Source: Rhodanobacter sp. MP7CTX1
GTDB taxonomy: Bacteria > Pseudomonadota > Gammaproteobacteria > Xanthomonadales > Rhodanobacteraceae
NCBI RefSeq assembly: GCF_014205795.1
Contig: NZ_JACHCN010000006.1
Location: 1 to 64,000, forward strand
Direction: 5' to 3'
DNA: 64,000 nucleotides
A program made the translations under genes and the position numbers. Below, piece after piece: positions 1 through 10,000 of the stretch. The notes under the pieces are model-generated. The model ran no database searches. It was not told the DNA's origin and was given only the letters and a program-made list of their open reading frames with translations. How positions within the stretch are numbered: position 1 is the first letter of the stretch; each line of letters starts with the position of its first letter.

Positions 1-224
1 GCTGACGTTGTTCGCGCTCTCGAACCTGTGGATGGCGCGACGAACCTTGCTGGCTTCTGCAAGTGAGGTGCGTCTGTGAGGCGGGAAATGGCTTGATCAG
101 AAGCAGATCAGCGGCCCTGCCATAAGAAACGGCCGGTCAAATCGTCATTTTGGCGCAGCCATGCCGAAGTTTCCGCACGGCATATGGACGGCCGTTTCAG
201 CCTCAATAGATCAGAGCATCCTTA
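1..224 (+). mobile_element. IS5-family element, 3' end (cut by window edge)
   Basis: The first 224 bases repeat, in inverse orientation, the end of the complete IS5-family element at 15821-17013. They hold the last codons of its transposase, the same non-coding tail and the terminal repeat ending in GATCAGAGCATCC. The base run after the terminal repeat is TTAA, which fits the YTAR target of IS5-type elements. The rest of the element lies outside the window. Confidence 0.9.
2..79 (+). CDS. IS5-family transposase, C-terminal 25 codons (partial)
   Basis: Read from base 2, the frame gives the same C-terminus as the full transposase at 15965-16921 (LFALSNLWMARR then a TGA at 77-79). It is the end of a second copy of the same IS5-family transposase whose 5' part is outside the window. 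Only the tail is visible, so whether this copy is intact cannot be judged. Confidence 0.85.
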   Translation: MTLFALSNLWMARRTLLASASEVRL

Positions 225-414
225 AGGCTACCCGCGCCCACGCAATCGGTATGGCTTGAGATGGACAGAAGACACTCCAAGGCAGCCTGGGGATCGAAAC
301 ATGCGCGCGCGGGACGAGCCGCGCGCGTCATGGAAACTTTTTATGCGACTACGAGTAGAGCGTGTCGAGTGATGCATGGAGCTTCTACGACAAGGGCGAC
401 GACGCAGCGTTCCG

Positions 415-545
415 TCACAACTTCGATATATACGCCCCGCCACCCCCACTCTCCGCCTTCTTGATGGCCTGGTCGAGCTCGCCGCAGGTGGTCACCCGTG
501 CCGTAAACCAGCCGTCGCATCCCAAGGCTTCGGGTTCTCCTTCGT
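415..545 (-). pseudogene. TPP-dependent decarboxylase (pyruvate/indolepyruvate decarboxylase type), C-terminal fragment
   Basis: About 40 residues in one frame (EALGCDGWFTARVTTCGEL, then DQAIKKAE and AYI) resemble the C-terminal end of the C-terminal TPP-binding domain of pyruvate/indolepyruvate decarboxylases. There the segment reads NY.ELPEALGC..., followed by AIKKAE...AYIEV. Nothing of the N-terminal or middle domain is present, and the upstream side abruptly becomes unrelated at the IS30-terminus-like 18-mer. The frame opens at 699 but the residues before about 545 do not look like the family. It is a dead fragment; the exact subfamily is uncertain. Confidence 0.55.
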
Positions 546-559
546 AGTTGAATCCGCCC
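541..559 (+). repeat. Relic of an IS30 terminal repeat
   Basis: TTCGTAGTTGAATCCGCC here is identical to the right end of the IS30 element at 26865-26882. It sits exactly where the decarboxylase similarity stops, which suggests that an IS30 copy once inserted here and was lost or rearranged. A chance match of this length at such a boundary is unlikely but not excluded. Confidence 0.5.
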
Positions 560-802
560 GGCAACGGATACGTATTCGCGGGCAAAGTCAGCGTTGATAG
601 TGTCCCAAAGGATGGGCAGGATATTGCACCTGAGTCGATCGCCAAACTAATCCATTGCATCGTTGCCTCAAGTGGACTATACCCCACGGTAAATCCCACT
701 CTATTTTCAGGCAGAAGGAGCCTTCCATGCAGCGCATTTATCGGGCCGCGCTATGCATGGGTGCGGCGTGCCGTGACCGCTTCCGGCGATACCATCATCC
801 TC

Positions 803-959
803 TAGCAGGCTGCTGAAATACTGTCTCTTCGCTCCGAAATTGGTGTTTTCTTCGCCATTTCAGCGGCCAGGTGAACGAACTATCAATCACTTGCGCCTGC
901 TTCTATGGTCGCGTATCAATTTTCTTGGACCTGTCAAACAGTATTTCAGCAGCCTGCTA
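803..959. mobile_element. 157-bp MITE with 22-bp terminal inverted repeats
   Basis: The two ends are perfect inverted repeats of 22 bases: the left one (803-824) begins TAGCAGGCTGCTGAAATACT, the right one (938-959) ends AGCAGCCTGCTA. The interior of about 110 bp has no convincing frame. The right end abuts the surviving tail of a cytochrome P460 gene, so the element lies within or replaced most of that gene. No transposase with these ends is present in the window. Confidence 0.75.
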
Positions 960-960
960 A

Positions 961-1029
961 ACCTGCTTCGCTTGCCACCAGGCCTTGGGGAAAGATCACG
1001 ACTTCGTCATTACTCGGTTTGCCCACTGA
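961..1029 (+). pseudogene. Cytochrome P460-like protein, C-terminal remnant
   Basis: The frame gives TCFACHQALGKDHDFVITRF then AH and stop. This is nearly identical to the end of the intact P460-like gene at 33998-34555 and keeps the CxxCH haem motif. Everything upstream is replaced by the MITE. The remnant lies 56 bp before the alpha/beta hydrolase at 1086, the same order and spacing class as the intact pair at 32.8-34.6 kb, so this is a third copy of that two-gene unit. Confidence 0.8.
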
Positions 1030-1085
1030 GCTGGGCCACGTCAGCGTATCTTTTCAAGATGCGCCAATTTCGATTAGGAGATGTC

Positions 1086-2141
1086 ATGTCCAACGAAACC
1101 GATCCGCAACGACGCAACTTCTTGGGCGCTGCCGTTATGACGATGGCCGCGGCTCCATTCATCACATTGGGTTCTGCAGTGGCGAGCTCCGCCATGGCAA
1201 CGTCACCAGCCAATGTGCCAGCCATCAAGCCGGGAACGAACACCTCGTTTGCCTCAATCAAGCAGATCAACGCAGGACTGCTGAATGTGGGGTACGCAGA
1301 AGACGGTCCGGCGGACGGCCCTGCGGTTATTCTGTTGCACGGATGGCCCTACGACATACACAGCTTCGTCGACGTTGCGCCACTGCTGGCGTCCAAGGGC
1401 TATCGCGTTATCGTCCCGTATTTTCGCGGCTACGGCACGACGCGCTTCCTGGCAAGCGACACACTCCGCAATGCTCAGCAATCCGCAGTCGGCCTCGACA
1501 TCATCGCGTTGATGGATGCGCTCAAGATCCAGACAGCAACCGTCGCCGGCTTTGACTGGGGCGCGCGCACGGCGGACGTCATGGCAACCCTCTGGCCGGA
1601 ACGGTGCAGGGGAATCGTTTCCGTCAGCGGCTATCTGATCAGCAGCCCGGCGGGCAACCAGGCGCCGTTGCCACCCGAACCTGCGTTCCTGTTTTGGTAC
1701 CAATACTATTTCGCTACCCCGGTCGGCAAGGCCGGCTATGAGAAATACCTCGGCCAGTTCAATAAGTTCATCTGGCATCAGGCTTCGCCAAAGTGGAATT
1801 TCGACGATGCTACGTACGAGCGCACAGCGGCGTCCTTCAAAAACCCGGACCACGTTGACATCGTGATGCACGACTATCGCTGGCGGCTTGGCCTGGCCGA
1901 CGGCGAGCGGCAATATGACGATCTGGAAAAGCGGCTGGCTGCACTTTCTCCCATCACCGTGCCCACGATCACCATGGAAGGCGACGCCAACGGCGCAATC
2001 CACGCGCCCGCTGCCGCGTACCGCGCGAAGTTCTCCGGCAAATATGAGCATCGGGATCTAACCGGTGGCGTCGGTCACAATCTGCCCCAGGAAGCTCCGC
2101 AGGCCTTTGCCCAAGCTGTCGTCGACGTCGACCGTTTTTGA
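1086..2141 (+). CDS. Tat-exported alpha/beta hydrolase (epoxide hydrolase-like)
   Basis: 351 residues. The N-terminus carries a twin-arginine motif (QRRNFLG, residues 8-14) and a hydrophobic stretch ending near AMA, so export through Tat is likely. The fold signature follows: HGWP oxyanion motif at about 85-88, nucleophile elbow GFDWG with Asp157, and a catalytic His in GGVGHNLP (about 331). An Asp nucleophile points to an epoxide hydrolase or haloalkane/haloacetate dehalogenase-type hydrolase rather than a serine esterase. Start chosen at the ATG after AGGAG at 1076-1080; the longer upstream frame crosses the MITE. Two close paralogues of equal length lie at 32852-33907 and 44436-45491. The substrate is unknown. 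Confidence 0.85.
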   Translation: MSNETDPQRRNFLGAAVMTMAAAPFITLGSAVASSAMATSPANVPAIKPGTNTSFASIKQINAGLLNVGYAEDGPADGPAVILLHGWPYDIHSFVDVAPLLASKGYRVIVPYFRGYGTTRFLASDTLRNAQQSAVGLDIIALMDALKIQTATVAGFDWGARTADVMATLWPERCRGIVSVSGYLISSPAGNQAPLPPEPAFLFWYQYYFATPVGKAGYEKYLGQFNKFIWHQASPKWNFDDATYERTAASFKNPDHVDIVMHDYRWRLGLADGERQYDDLEKRLAALSPITVPTITMEGDANGAIHAPAAAYRAKFSGKYEHRDLTGGVGHNLPQEAPQAFAQAVVDVDRF

Positions 2142-2538
2142 TCAAAATGGAGAAGTCTTCGAACAGCTATAAGCCATAGTCCCAGTACCACCCATCTCCC
2201 ATTAGGGATTTGGGTGTGTTTGGTACAGACAGTCCTCGCGCTCGCTGTATCCGCTTCGAATCGAAAAGCGAATTTCGCTGAGTTCAGAGAATCTGGTGAC
2301 AAGACCTCATTCTTGTCGCCGCTCGAATGCCAACCCCTGGAGATCAAAGGGAGTCCAAGGAACACCCTTCGTCTGGCGCAAAAGCGCCGATGCCATCCTT
2401 ACTTCCGTAGCACGTGCCGCTGCTAAACTTATTTAAACTTATTTGTGAGACACCACACTAGACGTAGTGCGCAGTTTTGGCCCGTAGGGTGAGTGGGTTC
2501 GGAAGTCCACGCAACCATCACCAGTGATCGTGATGGGG
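2142..2538. other. Intergenic, no gene seen
   Basis: I see no coding frame with family resemblance, no RNA gene and no clear terminator directly after the hydrolase. The stretch separates the hydrolase from the fumarase fragment. Confidence 0.5.
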
Positions 2539-2649
2539 GGTGATGTTGAAAATGATCGGTGGTTTGTACACGTTCATTTCGAGGTAGCCGCCGGCTCCGT
2601 CGAAACCCATCGTCACGCCATTGGCCGTCACCTGCATGGCGATCGTGGT
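2539..2649 (-). pseudogene. Class II fumarase fragment
   Basis: Within a minus-strand frame, about 37 residues (TIAMQVTANGVTMGFDGAGG, then YLEMNVYKPPIIFNI) resemble the stretch of class II fumarases and aspartases that reads ...QV.AND...G..GGYLEMNVYKP. The frame before it shows no fumarase similarity and it stops six codons later. It is a short captured fragment, not a functional gene. Confidence 0.55.
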
Positions 2650-2893
2650 ATTGGACAAAAGGCCCAATGGAGATCGATTGGACGATGGCATTGTTGATGC
2701 TTTAGGTATTTGCTGCGTTGCGCGAACAGAGTTTACCGGCTGATTGCGGTACCACTGCGATCGCCATGAGAGCAACTTTCGATGTTCAGAAGGGCGCCAA
2801 TGCATGGTCGCCTCGTTTTGAATGCAGCGTCGGCACGACCCCGAATTTAGCTCAGCACTGATTTGAGGAGAGTCGGCAAAGTCCGCGGTAAGA

Positions 2894-2923
2894 ACAAGGC
2901 CGGGCATCGCTGCCCGGCCTTGT
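2894..2923 (-). terminator. Rho-independent terminator-like hairpin after the S53 gene
   Basis: ACAAGGCCGGGCA pairs perfectly with TGCCCGGCCTTGT across a TCGC loop. It lies 48 bp beyond the stop of the minus-strand peptidase gene. The same hairpin sequence follows the second peptidase (10377-10398), and a decayed copy follows the third peptidase relic (12241-12267). Confidence 0.75.
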
Positions 2924-2970
2924 TTCAGTACCACGACCCATCAAGCATCGCTATGGGGTCGTAAGAGGCT

Positions 2971-5900
2971 TTACTGCGCAGGAGGGGCTACGCCGCCCGA
3001 AGCTGCCGTGCCTTGCAGACGAATGGGCTGCACCTTCGCACCGGCCGGGATCACGATCGGCGCGCCGGTGGTGTCAGTAACGCGGAACGACTGGAAGCCG
3101 CTACCGTTGCTCTGCCACTCATACACGTCGCCGGCCGGGCCAACCCACAGGATGTCGGCCAGGCCGTCGCCGTCGTAGTCGGCGATGCTGGACATCGTAT
3201 AGCCTGGAGCCACGCTGCGGGTTTGCTGATCGACCACATTGAAGCCATTCATGATCCACCAGCTCATCTGGTTCGTGGTCGGGTTGGTCCAGATCAGGTC
3301 GGTCTTGCCGTCGCCATTGATATCGCCGGCACCGTACAGGGTGAAACCCGGCGGATGGTCGGCGATCTGATGGCGTACGAAGTCACCTGCCTGGTTGTTG
3401 ATCCAGACATAGACGCTGTTGTTGTTAGGGTTGGTCCACACGATATCGGCGTAGCCGTCACCGTTGACGTCCACGATGGTGGGCACGTAGCCGGATGCGG
3501 CACTCATAATCGGCGAGACGTTATTGGAGAAATTGATTTCAGCCGCATGCTGCCGGAAGTCGAGGCCTACGTTCAGCTGCCACCAGCCGATCTGACCGGT
3601 GCTGTCGTTTCGCCAGAGCAAGTCAGACCTAGTGACACCCGTGCCGTCTGGCCCATTGAAGTCGCCTGCACCCACGAGTGTCCAGCCCGCCGGATAGGGA
3701 CTGCCGACCGCATGCCGCAGGTAACCAGTCTTGCCACCATCGCCATCGGAGAGCCACACATAGAGCTGATTGTCCGGGCCGGTCCAGGCAAGGCTGGCCA
3801 GATTGAAGGCCGTCAAAGCCAGCGACGATTCGGTGCCACCGGGATTGTCGATGTGCGGATAAAAGAAGCTGAGGGCGCCGATCGTGTAGCCCTTCGCAAT
3901 CGTCTGTGTCCCGGTGCGTACCGCGATGCTGCCTTTCATGGCGATGTCGGTGAAGATGCCCTGCACGGGATCGACCACGGCGATATCGCTATGCCCATCG
4001 GTGCCCGGAAAGTACGAGGACAGGTAGTCGCCCGGTGCCGCATACCCACGCTTGGCCGCCTGGTTGTATTTGACCATCGCGTTGACCAGGTTGGCCGCGT
4101 TGATGCTGCCCAGGCCGGTTGCATAGTCGTAGCCTACGTTCGTCTGCCATGCCGGTGCGAGCGTGACATCGCCGCCATGGCTCACGACGCCGAAATGATT
4201 ACCCAGCGCACCCGAGTAGCAGTCGGAGGTGCCTGCATAACAGGGCTCATTGTTGTCACCCTGGGTGACGTCGTTGAACACGCAGGTGCTGCCGATCGCC
4301 GCGCCGCTGGATGAATTGCACGCATTCAACGAGGCCAGATTCGGCGACTCGTTGGTGCCGTATTCCTTTGAGGCGAAGTCATACAGCGCCGGCGTGATCA
4401 GACCGTTGCTCTGACCGGTTGCCTGGTTGATCAGCGCCTGGATGCCCGCCATGGCAGGTGCGGCGAAGGACGTGCCACCGGCACTGTTGTACAGCACGTT
4501 GTCCGGATTGCTGTAATCGCAGGTTGTGCCGCCAGCGTTCGGATCGGACATGCAGTACACCAGCGCATGACCGTACAGACCATTGGCCGCAAACAGGGCC
4601 AGATCCGGCTGCACACGGGTGGCGTTGGTCGGCACACCGTAGATGCCGGTCTGCCAGGAAGGCTGCGTCCAAAGGATGCTGGGACCACCGCTACCGCCTG
4701 CCGTATTCATGAACTCCTGGCCGGCCGCCGTGTTGCACGCGGTCACTCCGTCGCTGAGTTTCAACACCGCATCGAGCTTACTGCTGGCGCAGGAGTCGTT
4801 CCAGGTCTGCTCCGGAATATAGCCGATCGCCGACAGGCCACCGGGCAGGTTGGTCGACGTCCAATAGTTACTCTGCTTGCCAAAATCGTCGAAGTCGGTG
4901 CCGCCCACGGAAACGTTCCATGGCGTGGAGGACATCGCGTTGACGTTGATGCCGAACGACGCTGCACTTTGATTCTGATCGCAACCGGCCGAGCCGGCGT
5001 CACCCGAAGCCACAAACACCGTGACGCCTTCGGACGCGGCCAGCTCCCAGAGATCGCCGACGGAACCGACCACGTCGGTCGTACTGAAGACTTCGCATTC
5101 GCCGTAGCTGAGGCTGAACACCGGTGGAGGTGGGGTGCCGTCTGGGCTGTTGAGCAAGTTGATCGCCGCGGTGAACGGACCGAATTCCGGGCTGTTGCTG
5201 TCGTCGCACGAGGCGAAGAGGATGTTGGCGTCCGGCGCTGCCGCGCCGATCCATTCGGCATCCAGTGCCGCCTCGGGCTCGTCGCCGTTCAGGCCCGGAT
5301 CCGAGCAGGTCGTGTCGTCCTGAATCCCTGGCACGTCCACGGGCGGACTCGCAAGTTCGCTCGGCGGATTCACGTAGCTGACGACGCCTTGGGCATCAGC
5401 CGGCAGGAACGCACTACGGAACGTTGCAATATCGGCCGGTTGCACATCGGTGCGCTCCAGCACCGCGACCGTCTGACCGGCGCCGCGGATCGGCGTGGGC
5501 TTGGCCCACAACGGCTCGACGTTATAGATCTTGTTGAAGTCCGCCGGAACCACGTCATAGGCCGTTTGGGCGTCCTGCGGAAGGCCGCCTGGTGGCACAG
5601 TGAAGCCTGGGCTGGTGGACACCTGCTTCCACTTCCCGCTCTGCTTGTCCTTGCTGACCACACCGACATTGCGGTATTGCGGTTTCGGGAAAAAATTGTC
5701 CAGCGAGGCGACGCCCTTCACCACCGGGGCGAGCGCGGCCGGGATCTGCTGCTCGCTTACGTTGGCGAAGTGCGACTCGCCGTTGGTCTTGAAGCTGTGC
5801 ATTTGGGTATGAAAGGCGCGGCTCACCACGGAAGGCGTGCCAGAGAAACTGATCATCGTGCCCGAGGGATAAACGCGATTTACGGTCAGGCCCTGTGAGC

Positions 5901-6312
5901 TCAGCCATGTCGTCACCTGGTCGACGTCCGATTGCGCCGGACCAAACATGCTGCCGACCTGCTTGGCCGTCAGCCACTTGTGATAGTTCGGCGAGGCAGG
6001 GTTGTGCAGCTGGTTGACGTACGCGTCGAAGCGGCCCTGCTTGTCCGCGCTGCGCTTTAGCACCAGGCTCATGTTGCGGATCGGCTTGCTATCCGGCAGC
6101 ACGCCGGCATCGGTCGCGGTCAGCGTCCGCAGCGGCCGGCTGCCTTGCACGGTGACCAGGCGGCTATTGTCGACCGCCTCGATGATCCGCGCCGTATCCG
6201 GAGCGAAGGCTGGTATAGCCGACGCGGCGGCCGCGTGCGCGCCCAACGGCACCCCAACGCAAAGCAACAGGAAACCTGTGGCGAGCAAGCCGCCACGACA
6301 AGAAAACGACAT
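2971..6312 (-). CDS. Secreted S53 (sedolisin/kumamolisin-type) peptidase with FG-GAP repeats
   Basis: 1113 residues. A signal peptide (about 1-28) is followed by an activation prodomain (about 35-215) and a subtilisin-fold S53 domain (about 255-760). The S53 catalytic set is visible: Glu347 and Asp351 in EAALDAEW, the oxyanion Asp438 in ASGDAG, and Ser615 in GGTSFAAP. The late calcium-site motif DYATGLG is also kept. The C-terminal 350 residues hold FG-GAP/VCBS-like repeats with DVNGDG, DINGDG and DYDGDG calcium loops. Function: an acid-active extracellular serine-carboxyl endopeptidase, autoprocessed after export. Ser-Asp spacing is longer than in kumamolisin, indicating a loop insertion. 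The divergent neighbour at 7077 is a paralogue. Confidence 0.93.
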   Translation of the reverse strand: MSFSCRGGLLATGFLLLCVGVPLGAHAAAASAIPAFAPDTARIIEAVDNSRLVTVQGSRPLRTLTATDAGVLPDSKPIRNMSLVLKRSADKQGRFDAYVNQLHNPASPNYHKWLTAKQVGSMFGPAQSDVDQVTTWLSSQGLTVNRVYPSGTMISFSGTPSVVSRAFHTQMHSFKTNGESHFANVSEQQIPAALAPVVKGVASLDNFFPKPQYRNVGVVSKDKQSGKWKQVSTSPGFTVPPGGLPQDAQTAYDVVPADFNKIYNVEPLWAKPTPIRGAGQTVAVLERTDVQPADIATFRSAFLPADAQGVVSYVNPPSELASPPVDVPGIQDDTTCSDPGLNGDEPEAALDAEWIGAAAPDANILFASCDDSNSPEFGPFTAAINLLNSPDGTPPPPVFSLSYGECEVFSTTDVVGSVGDLWELAASEGVTVFVASGDAGSAGCDQNQSAASFGINVNAMSSTPWNVSVGGTDFDDFGKQSNYWTSTNLPGGLSAIGYIPEQTWNDSCASSKLDAVLKLSDGVTACNTAAGQEFMNTAGGSGGPSILWTQPSWQTGIYGVPTNATRVQPDLALFAANGLYGHALVYCMSDPNAGGTTCDYSNPDNVLYNSAGGTSFAAPAMAGIQALINQATGQSNGLITPALYDFASKEYGTNESPNLASLNACNSSSGAAIGSTCVFNDVTQGDNNEPCYAGTSDCYSGALGNHFGVVSHGGDVTLAPAWQTNVGYDYATGLGSINAANLVNAMVKYNQAAKRGYAAPGDYLSSYFPGTDGHSDIAVVDPVQGIFTDIAMKGSIAVRTGTQTIAKGYTIGALSFFYPHIDNPGGTESSLALTAFNLASLAWTGPDNQLYVWLSDGDGGKTGYLRHAVGSPYPAGWTLVGAGDFNGPDGTGVTRSDLLWRNDSTGQIGWWQLNVGLDFRQHAAEINFSNNVSPIMSAASGYVPTIVDVNGDGYADIVWTNPNNNSVYVWINNQAGDFVRHQIADHPPGFTLYGAGDINGDGKTDLIWTNPTTNQMSWWIMNGFNVVDQQTRSVAPGYTMSSIADYDGDGLADILWVGPAGDVYEWQSNGSGFQSFRVTDTTGAPIVIPAGAKVQPIRLQGTAASGGVAPPAQ

Positions 6313-7076
6313 GTTTGTTCTCTCCCCAGAATAGAGAATTAGAGTGTCTACCCAGCCATTGGGTCAACCATTAAAAGCGGAACGCTTACTTCAAGAATTC
6401 CTTGCCGCCGTCACTGACGCGCTTATGGGTCATCAAGTCGCCTACACGACGAATACGATATTTTTATGATAGGCAGCGATCATTAGTAAGTCACTCACTG
6501 GTTAGTCACGCAGCTCTCACCAATATATCGTCAGCCAAGCCGATGAGCACAGACTTTCAACCCGTTGTGCAGCCACACTGAGTATGGATAGTCTTGAAAT
6601 AGGTTTTTCCACTACGCCCCAAGCTGGGCTGATCGCCTACATTGCTATCCAAACAGATGGCCGATTGCTGTCCGTTAGCCGCCGAATCACCAAATTCCAG
6701 ACAAGCCAAATATCGACGCGGATTGCGTGAAATGTTAGTGCTAATTCCTTGAAAACCTCACCTTAATGTTCGCACGCAAACAACAAAAGCGATTCACATG
6801 ACGATTAATGACTAAGCTAACGGAATTCTCATCTACGTATTTTGCACATCTCACAGAGATATTCATTATTTAGATCGTTGGCGTATTGATAAAAAACACC
6901 ATGCACATGGTCTTTTCATATAACAGTAAATCATATGGACGTCCATATGGTGCGACGCAACTTGCAAAGAAGTTAATGGTGGAACATTTTAAATAACGGC
7001 CTGCGCACAAATGACACGTAGCCGCCGTTATACGTATGCATTTATCTGAAACTTCTTCTTGAAAGATGGGGAAAAC
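6313..7076. promoter_or_regulatory. AT-rich divergent promoter region between two S53 peptidase genes
   Basis: This 764-bp gap is clearly richer in A and T than its neighbours and holds no gene. It must contain the promoters of both divergent peptidase genes. A perfect 18-bp palindrome lies at 6932-6949. The low GC could reflect horizontal acquisition or a xenogeneic-silencer target; neither can be shown from sequence alone. Confidence 0.6.
6932..6949. promoter_or_regulatory. Perfect 18-bp palindrome, candidate operator
   Basis: CATATGGACGTCCATATG is fully self-complementary and lies about 128 bp upstream of the start at 7077. A dimeric HTH regulator could bind such a site. No matching copy was seen elsewhere in the window, apart from short CATATGGAC runs in IS ends. 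Confidence 0.5.
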
Positions 7077-10000
7077 ATGATACGCAAATCAAACGCCTGG
7101 CTCGCCATGGCGGGTCTGCTCATGGGTGGAATACTCCCACTCGCAACAGATGCCGCAAGCGCGGCCCAGCAAGCGCCGGGCTATTACCCGAACTTCGCGC
7201 CGGACACAGCACGCATCATCACATCCATCGACAACTCTGCGTTGGTCGCGGTGAAAGGCAGCGAGCTCAGCCAGGGTCTGGCCAAGTATGACAGCGGCGC
7301 CTTGTTGGTCACGAAGCAGCTCGGAAATATGACGCTGCTACTCAAGCGCAGTGCCGAGAAGCAGGCTCAATTCACCAGCTACCTCAACGAGCTGACCAGC
7401 CCGAACTCGCCGTACTTCCATCATTGGCTGACAGCCAAGCAAGTCGGCACGATGTTCGGTCCGTCGTCGGCTGATCTTGCCAAGGTGACGCAGTGGCTAA
7501 CCTCGCAGGGGCTGAGCGTCAAGCAGATCAGCGCAGATGGCATGACCATCTCCTTTTCAGGCACGACGGGGGCCGTCAATCAGGCCTTCCACGTGCAGCT
7601 ACACACCTTCAACGAGAATGGCGAATCGCATTTCGGCAATCCGACCGCACAACAGATTCCCGCAGCACTGGCGCCGGTGGTGGATCGCGTGGCTTCGTTG
7701 GGCAACTTCTTTCCGAAGCCAATGCATGTCGACGTCGGCGTAGTCAACCGGAACAAAACGACTGGGAAGTGGCACACCGTATCCAGGGTGGCTGGCGCGA
7801 CGCCACAATTGACGGTACCCGGTGGCTCGGTCGATCCCGATACGAGCTATGACGTGGCGCCGGCTGATTTCAACCAAATCTACAACGTCAACCCATTGTG
7901 GAATCAAGGCACACCCAAGCGCGGCGCGGGTCAGACGATCGTGGTGCTGGAACGCACCGATGTGAATCCTGCGGACATTGCTGCGTTTCGCGCAGCATTC
8001 CTGCCAGGGGATGCACAAGGCAGCTTCACCATCGTTCACCCGACGGCGGGTGGTGACGTTCCCTGCACCGATCCCGGCATCAACGGAGACGAAAGCGAAG
8101 CCGCGCTCGATGCCGAGTGGGCCGGTGCCGCTGCTCCGGATGCCAACATTGTGCTCGCCTCTTGCGCCGATACCAGCAACGATTTCGGAGCATTTCAGGC
8201 GGCAATTGCATTGGAGGATTCGGGGACAAATGGCTTACCCGGCTTGCCACCGGCGTCCATCTGGAGCCTGAGCTACGGCGCCTGCGAACTCGAGGACGCC
8301 GGTGACACCGGCTTTGCGAACATCTTGTGGTCCGGGGCAGCGGCCCAGGGCATCACCGTATTCGTGGCTTCGGGCGATGGCGGTGCAGCGGCTTGCGCTC
8401 AAGGTCAGCCGTACTATGGCGCCATCTACGGCTCGGCAGTCAACGGCATGGCCTCCTCTATTTGGGACATCGCTGTTGGTGGAACCGATTTCAACGACTT
8501 TAAGAACTACAACCAGTATTGGACGCCAACCAATCTGGCGCTGGGCCAGTCGGCTATTGGCTATATCCCGGAGCAAACCTGGAACGACTCCTGCGCTAGC
8601 AGCCAGCTCTATACCTTGATGGGCTTCTCTGACGGCCTCACAGCCTGTAACAGCTCTGCGGGATTGTCCTTCCTCACGGTCATCGGCGGCGGCGGTGGCG
8701 CAAGCATGGACAGTCCGCAGCCCGCATGGCAGCTTGGCGTCTACGGCTCGGTGAATTACAGCTCCCGCACGTTGCCCGACGTTTCGCTCTTTGCGGCAAA
8801 CGGCCTGTATGGACACGCGCTGGTCTACTGCATGTCGGATACGAACGAAGGCGGTACTGCCTGCGATTACAGCAACCCTGACGATGTCTTTTACAACAGC
8901 GCGGGCGGTACTTCGTTCGCGGCGCCCGCCATGGCGGGTATACAGGCCTTGATCAATCAGGCCACGGGCGGCCCCAATGGTCTTATATCGCCGGCCTTGT
9001 ACCATATCGCTACGACGGAATACGGTACGAATGGTTCACCGAGCACGGCCTTGCTGACCAGCTGCAACTCGTCCAATGGTGCGAATATCGGCAGCCAATG
9101 CGTGTTCAATAACGTCGGGGTAGGCGGTATCGTTGAGCCTTGCCTCGAAGGTAGCCTCAATTGCCAATCGGGCGTTGGCGATTCGGTTGGTGTGACGATG
9201 GGCAGCACCAACAACTCATCGATCTTGCTGCCGGCCTGGCAATCCAATGCAGGCTATAACATGGCCACGGGCCTGGGCAGCGTCAATGTGGCGAATCTGG
9301 TAGCGGCCGTGCAAAAGTACCTGCAACCTCTACACCCTGGCTACTCTGCGCCATACGATTTCCTGGGTAGCGTATTCCAGGCCTCTGGGTTCAGCGATAT
9401 CGCCCTGGTCGATCCTATCAAGGGAATATTGACGCCGATCGACATGGTGGGCAGTGTGATTTCGTCAAACTATCCGACAACGTCGATCGCCAAGGGTTAC
9501 TCAATCGGCGCTGTGGGCAACCTCGTTCCCCAGTGGGCAGCCTTGGGCCTGCAATCAAACGAACTCGCGTGGACGGGAGCGGACAATCGTCTCTACATCT
9601 GGATGTCCGAAGGAACCGGTGGTTTCTTCCCGAACGCCACCGCCGTCGGCCCTGCCTATGCGGCTGGCTGGCAGTTGATTGGATCAGGTGTGAACGACAG
9701 CAGCGGTCAGCAACAACTGTTCTGGTTCAACGCCAAAACCTCTCAGTTCGGCTGGTGGAAACTGGGTCTCGACGCTAACTACAACGTCATTGCCCAAACC
9801 ATCTCTACGTTGACTACCGTGGCGCAGGGTTACGTGCCGACCCTGGCTGATGTTAATGGCGACGGCTATACCGACATCGTGTGGACCAGCACCAGCAACA
9901 ACAGTGTCTACGTGTGGATCAACAATCAGAACGGTGGTTTTATTGCTCATCGAATCGCCGACCATCCGGCTGACTTCAGCTTGTTCGGTGCGGGCGATAT

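Larger units (their letters stand above)
225..802. other. Non-coding debris beside the IS5 end
   Basis: No intact gene is visible. The stretch holds the decarboxylase fragment at 415-545, an 18-bp match to the IS30 terminus at 541-559, and a possible ribosome site (GAAGGAG) before an ATG at 727 that opens only a 26-codon frame of no recognisable kind. It reads as a junction of several broken insertions. Confidence 0.6.

Noticed and set aside
840..1085. N-terminal extension of the hydrolase at 1086
   Set aside because: It runs through the MITE and the P460 remnant in the wrong frame; the ATG at 1086 has AGGAG and begins a proper Tat leader.
3013..5898. Long open frames on the plus strand (433 and 443 codons) opposite the S53 gene
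   Set aside because: They are antisense shadows of a GC-rich gene with clear S53 and FG-GAP motifs; their translations are Arg/His/Val-rich and match no family.
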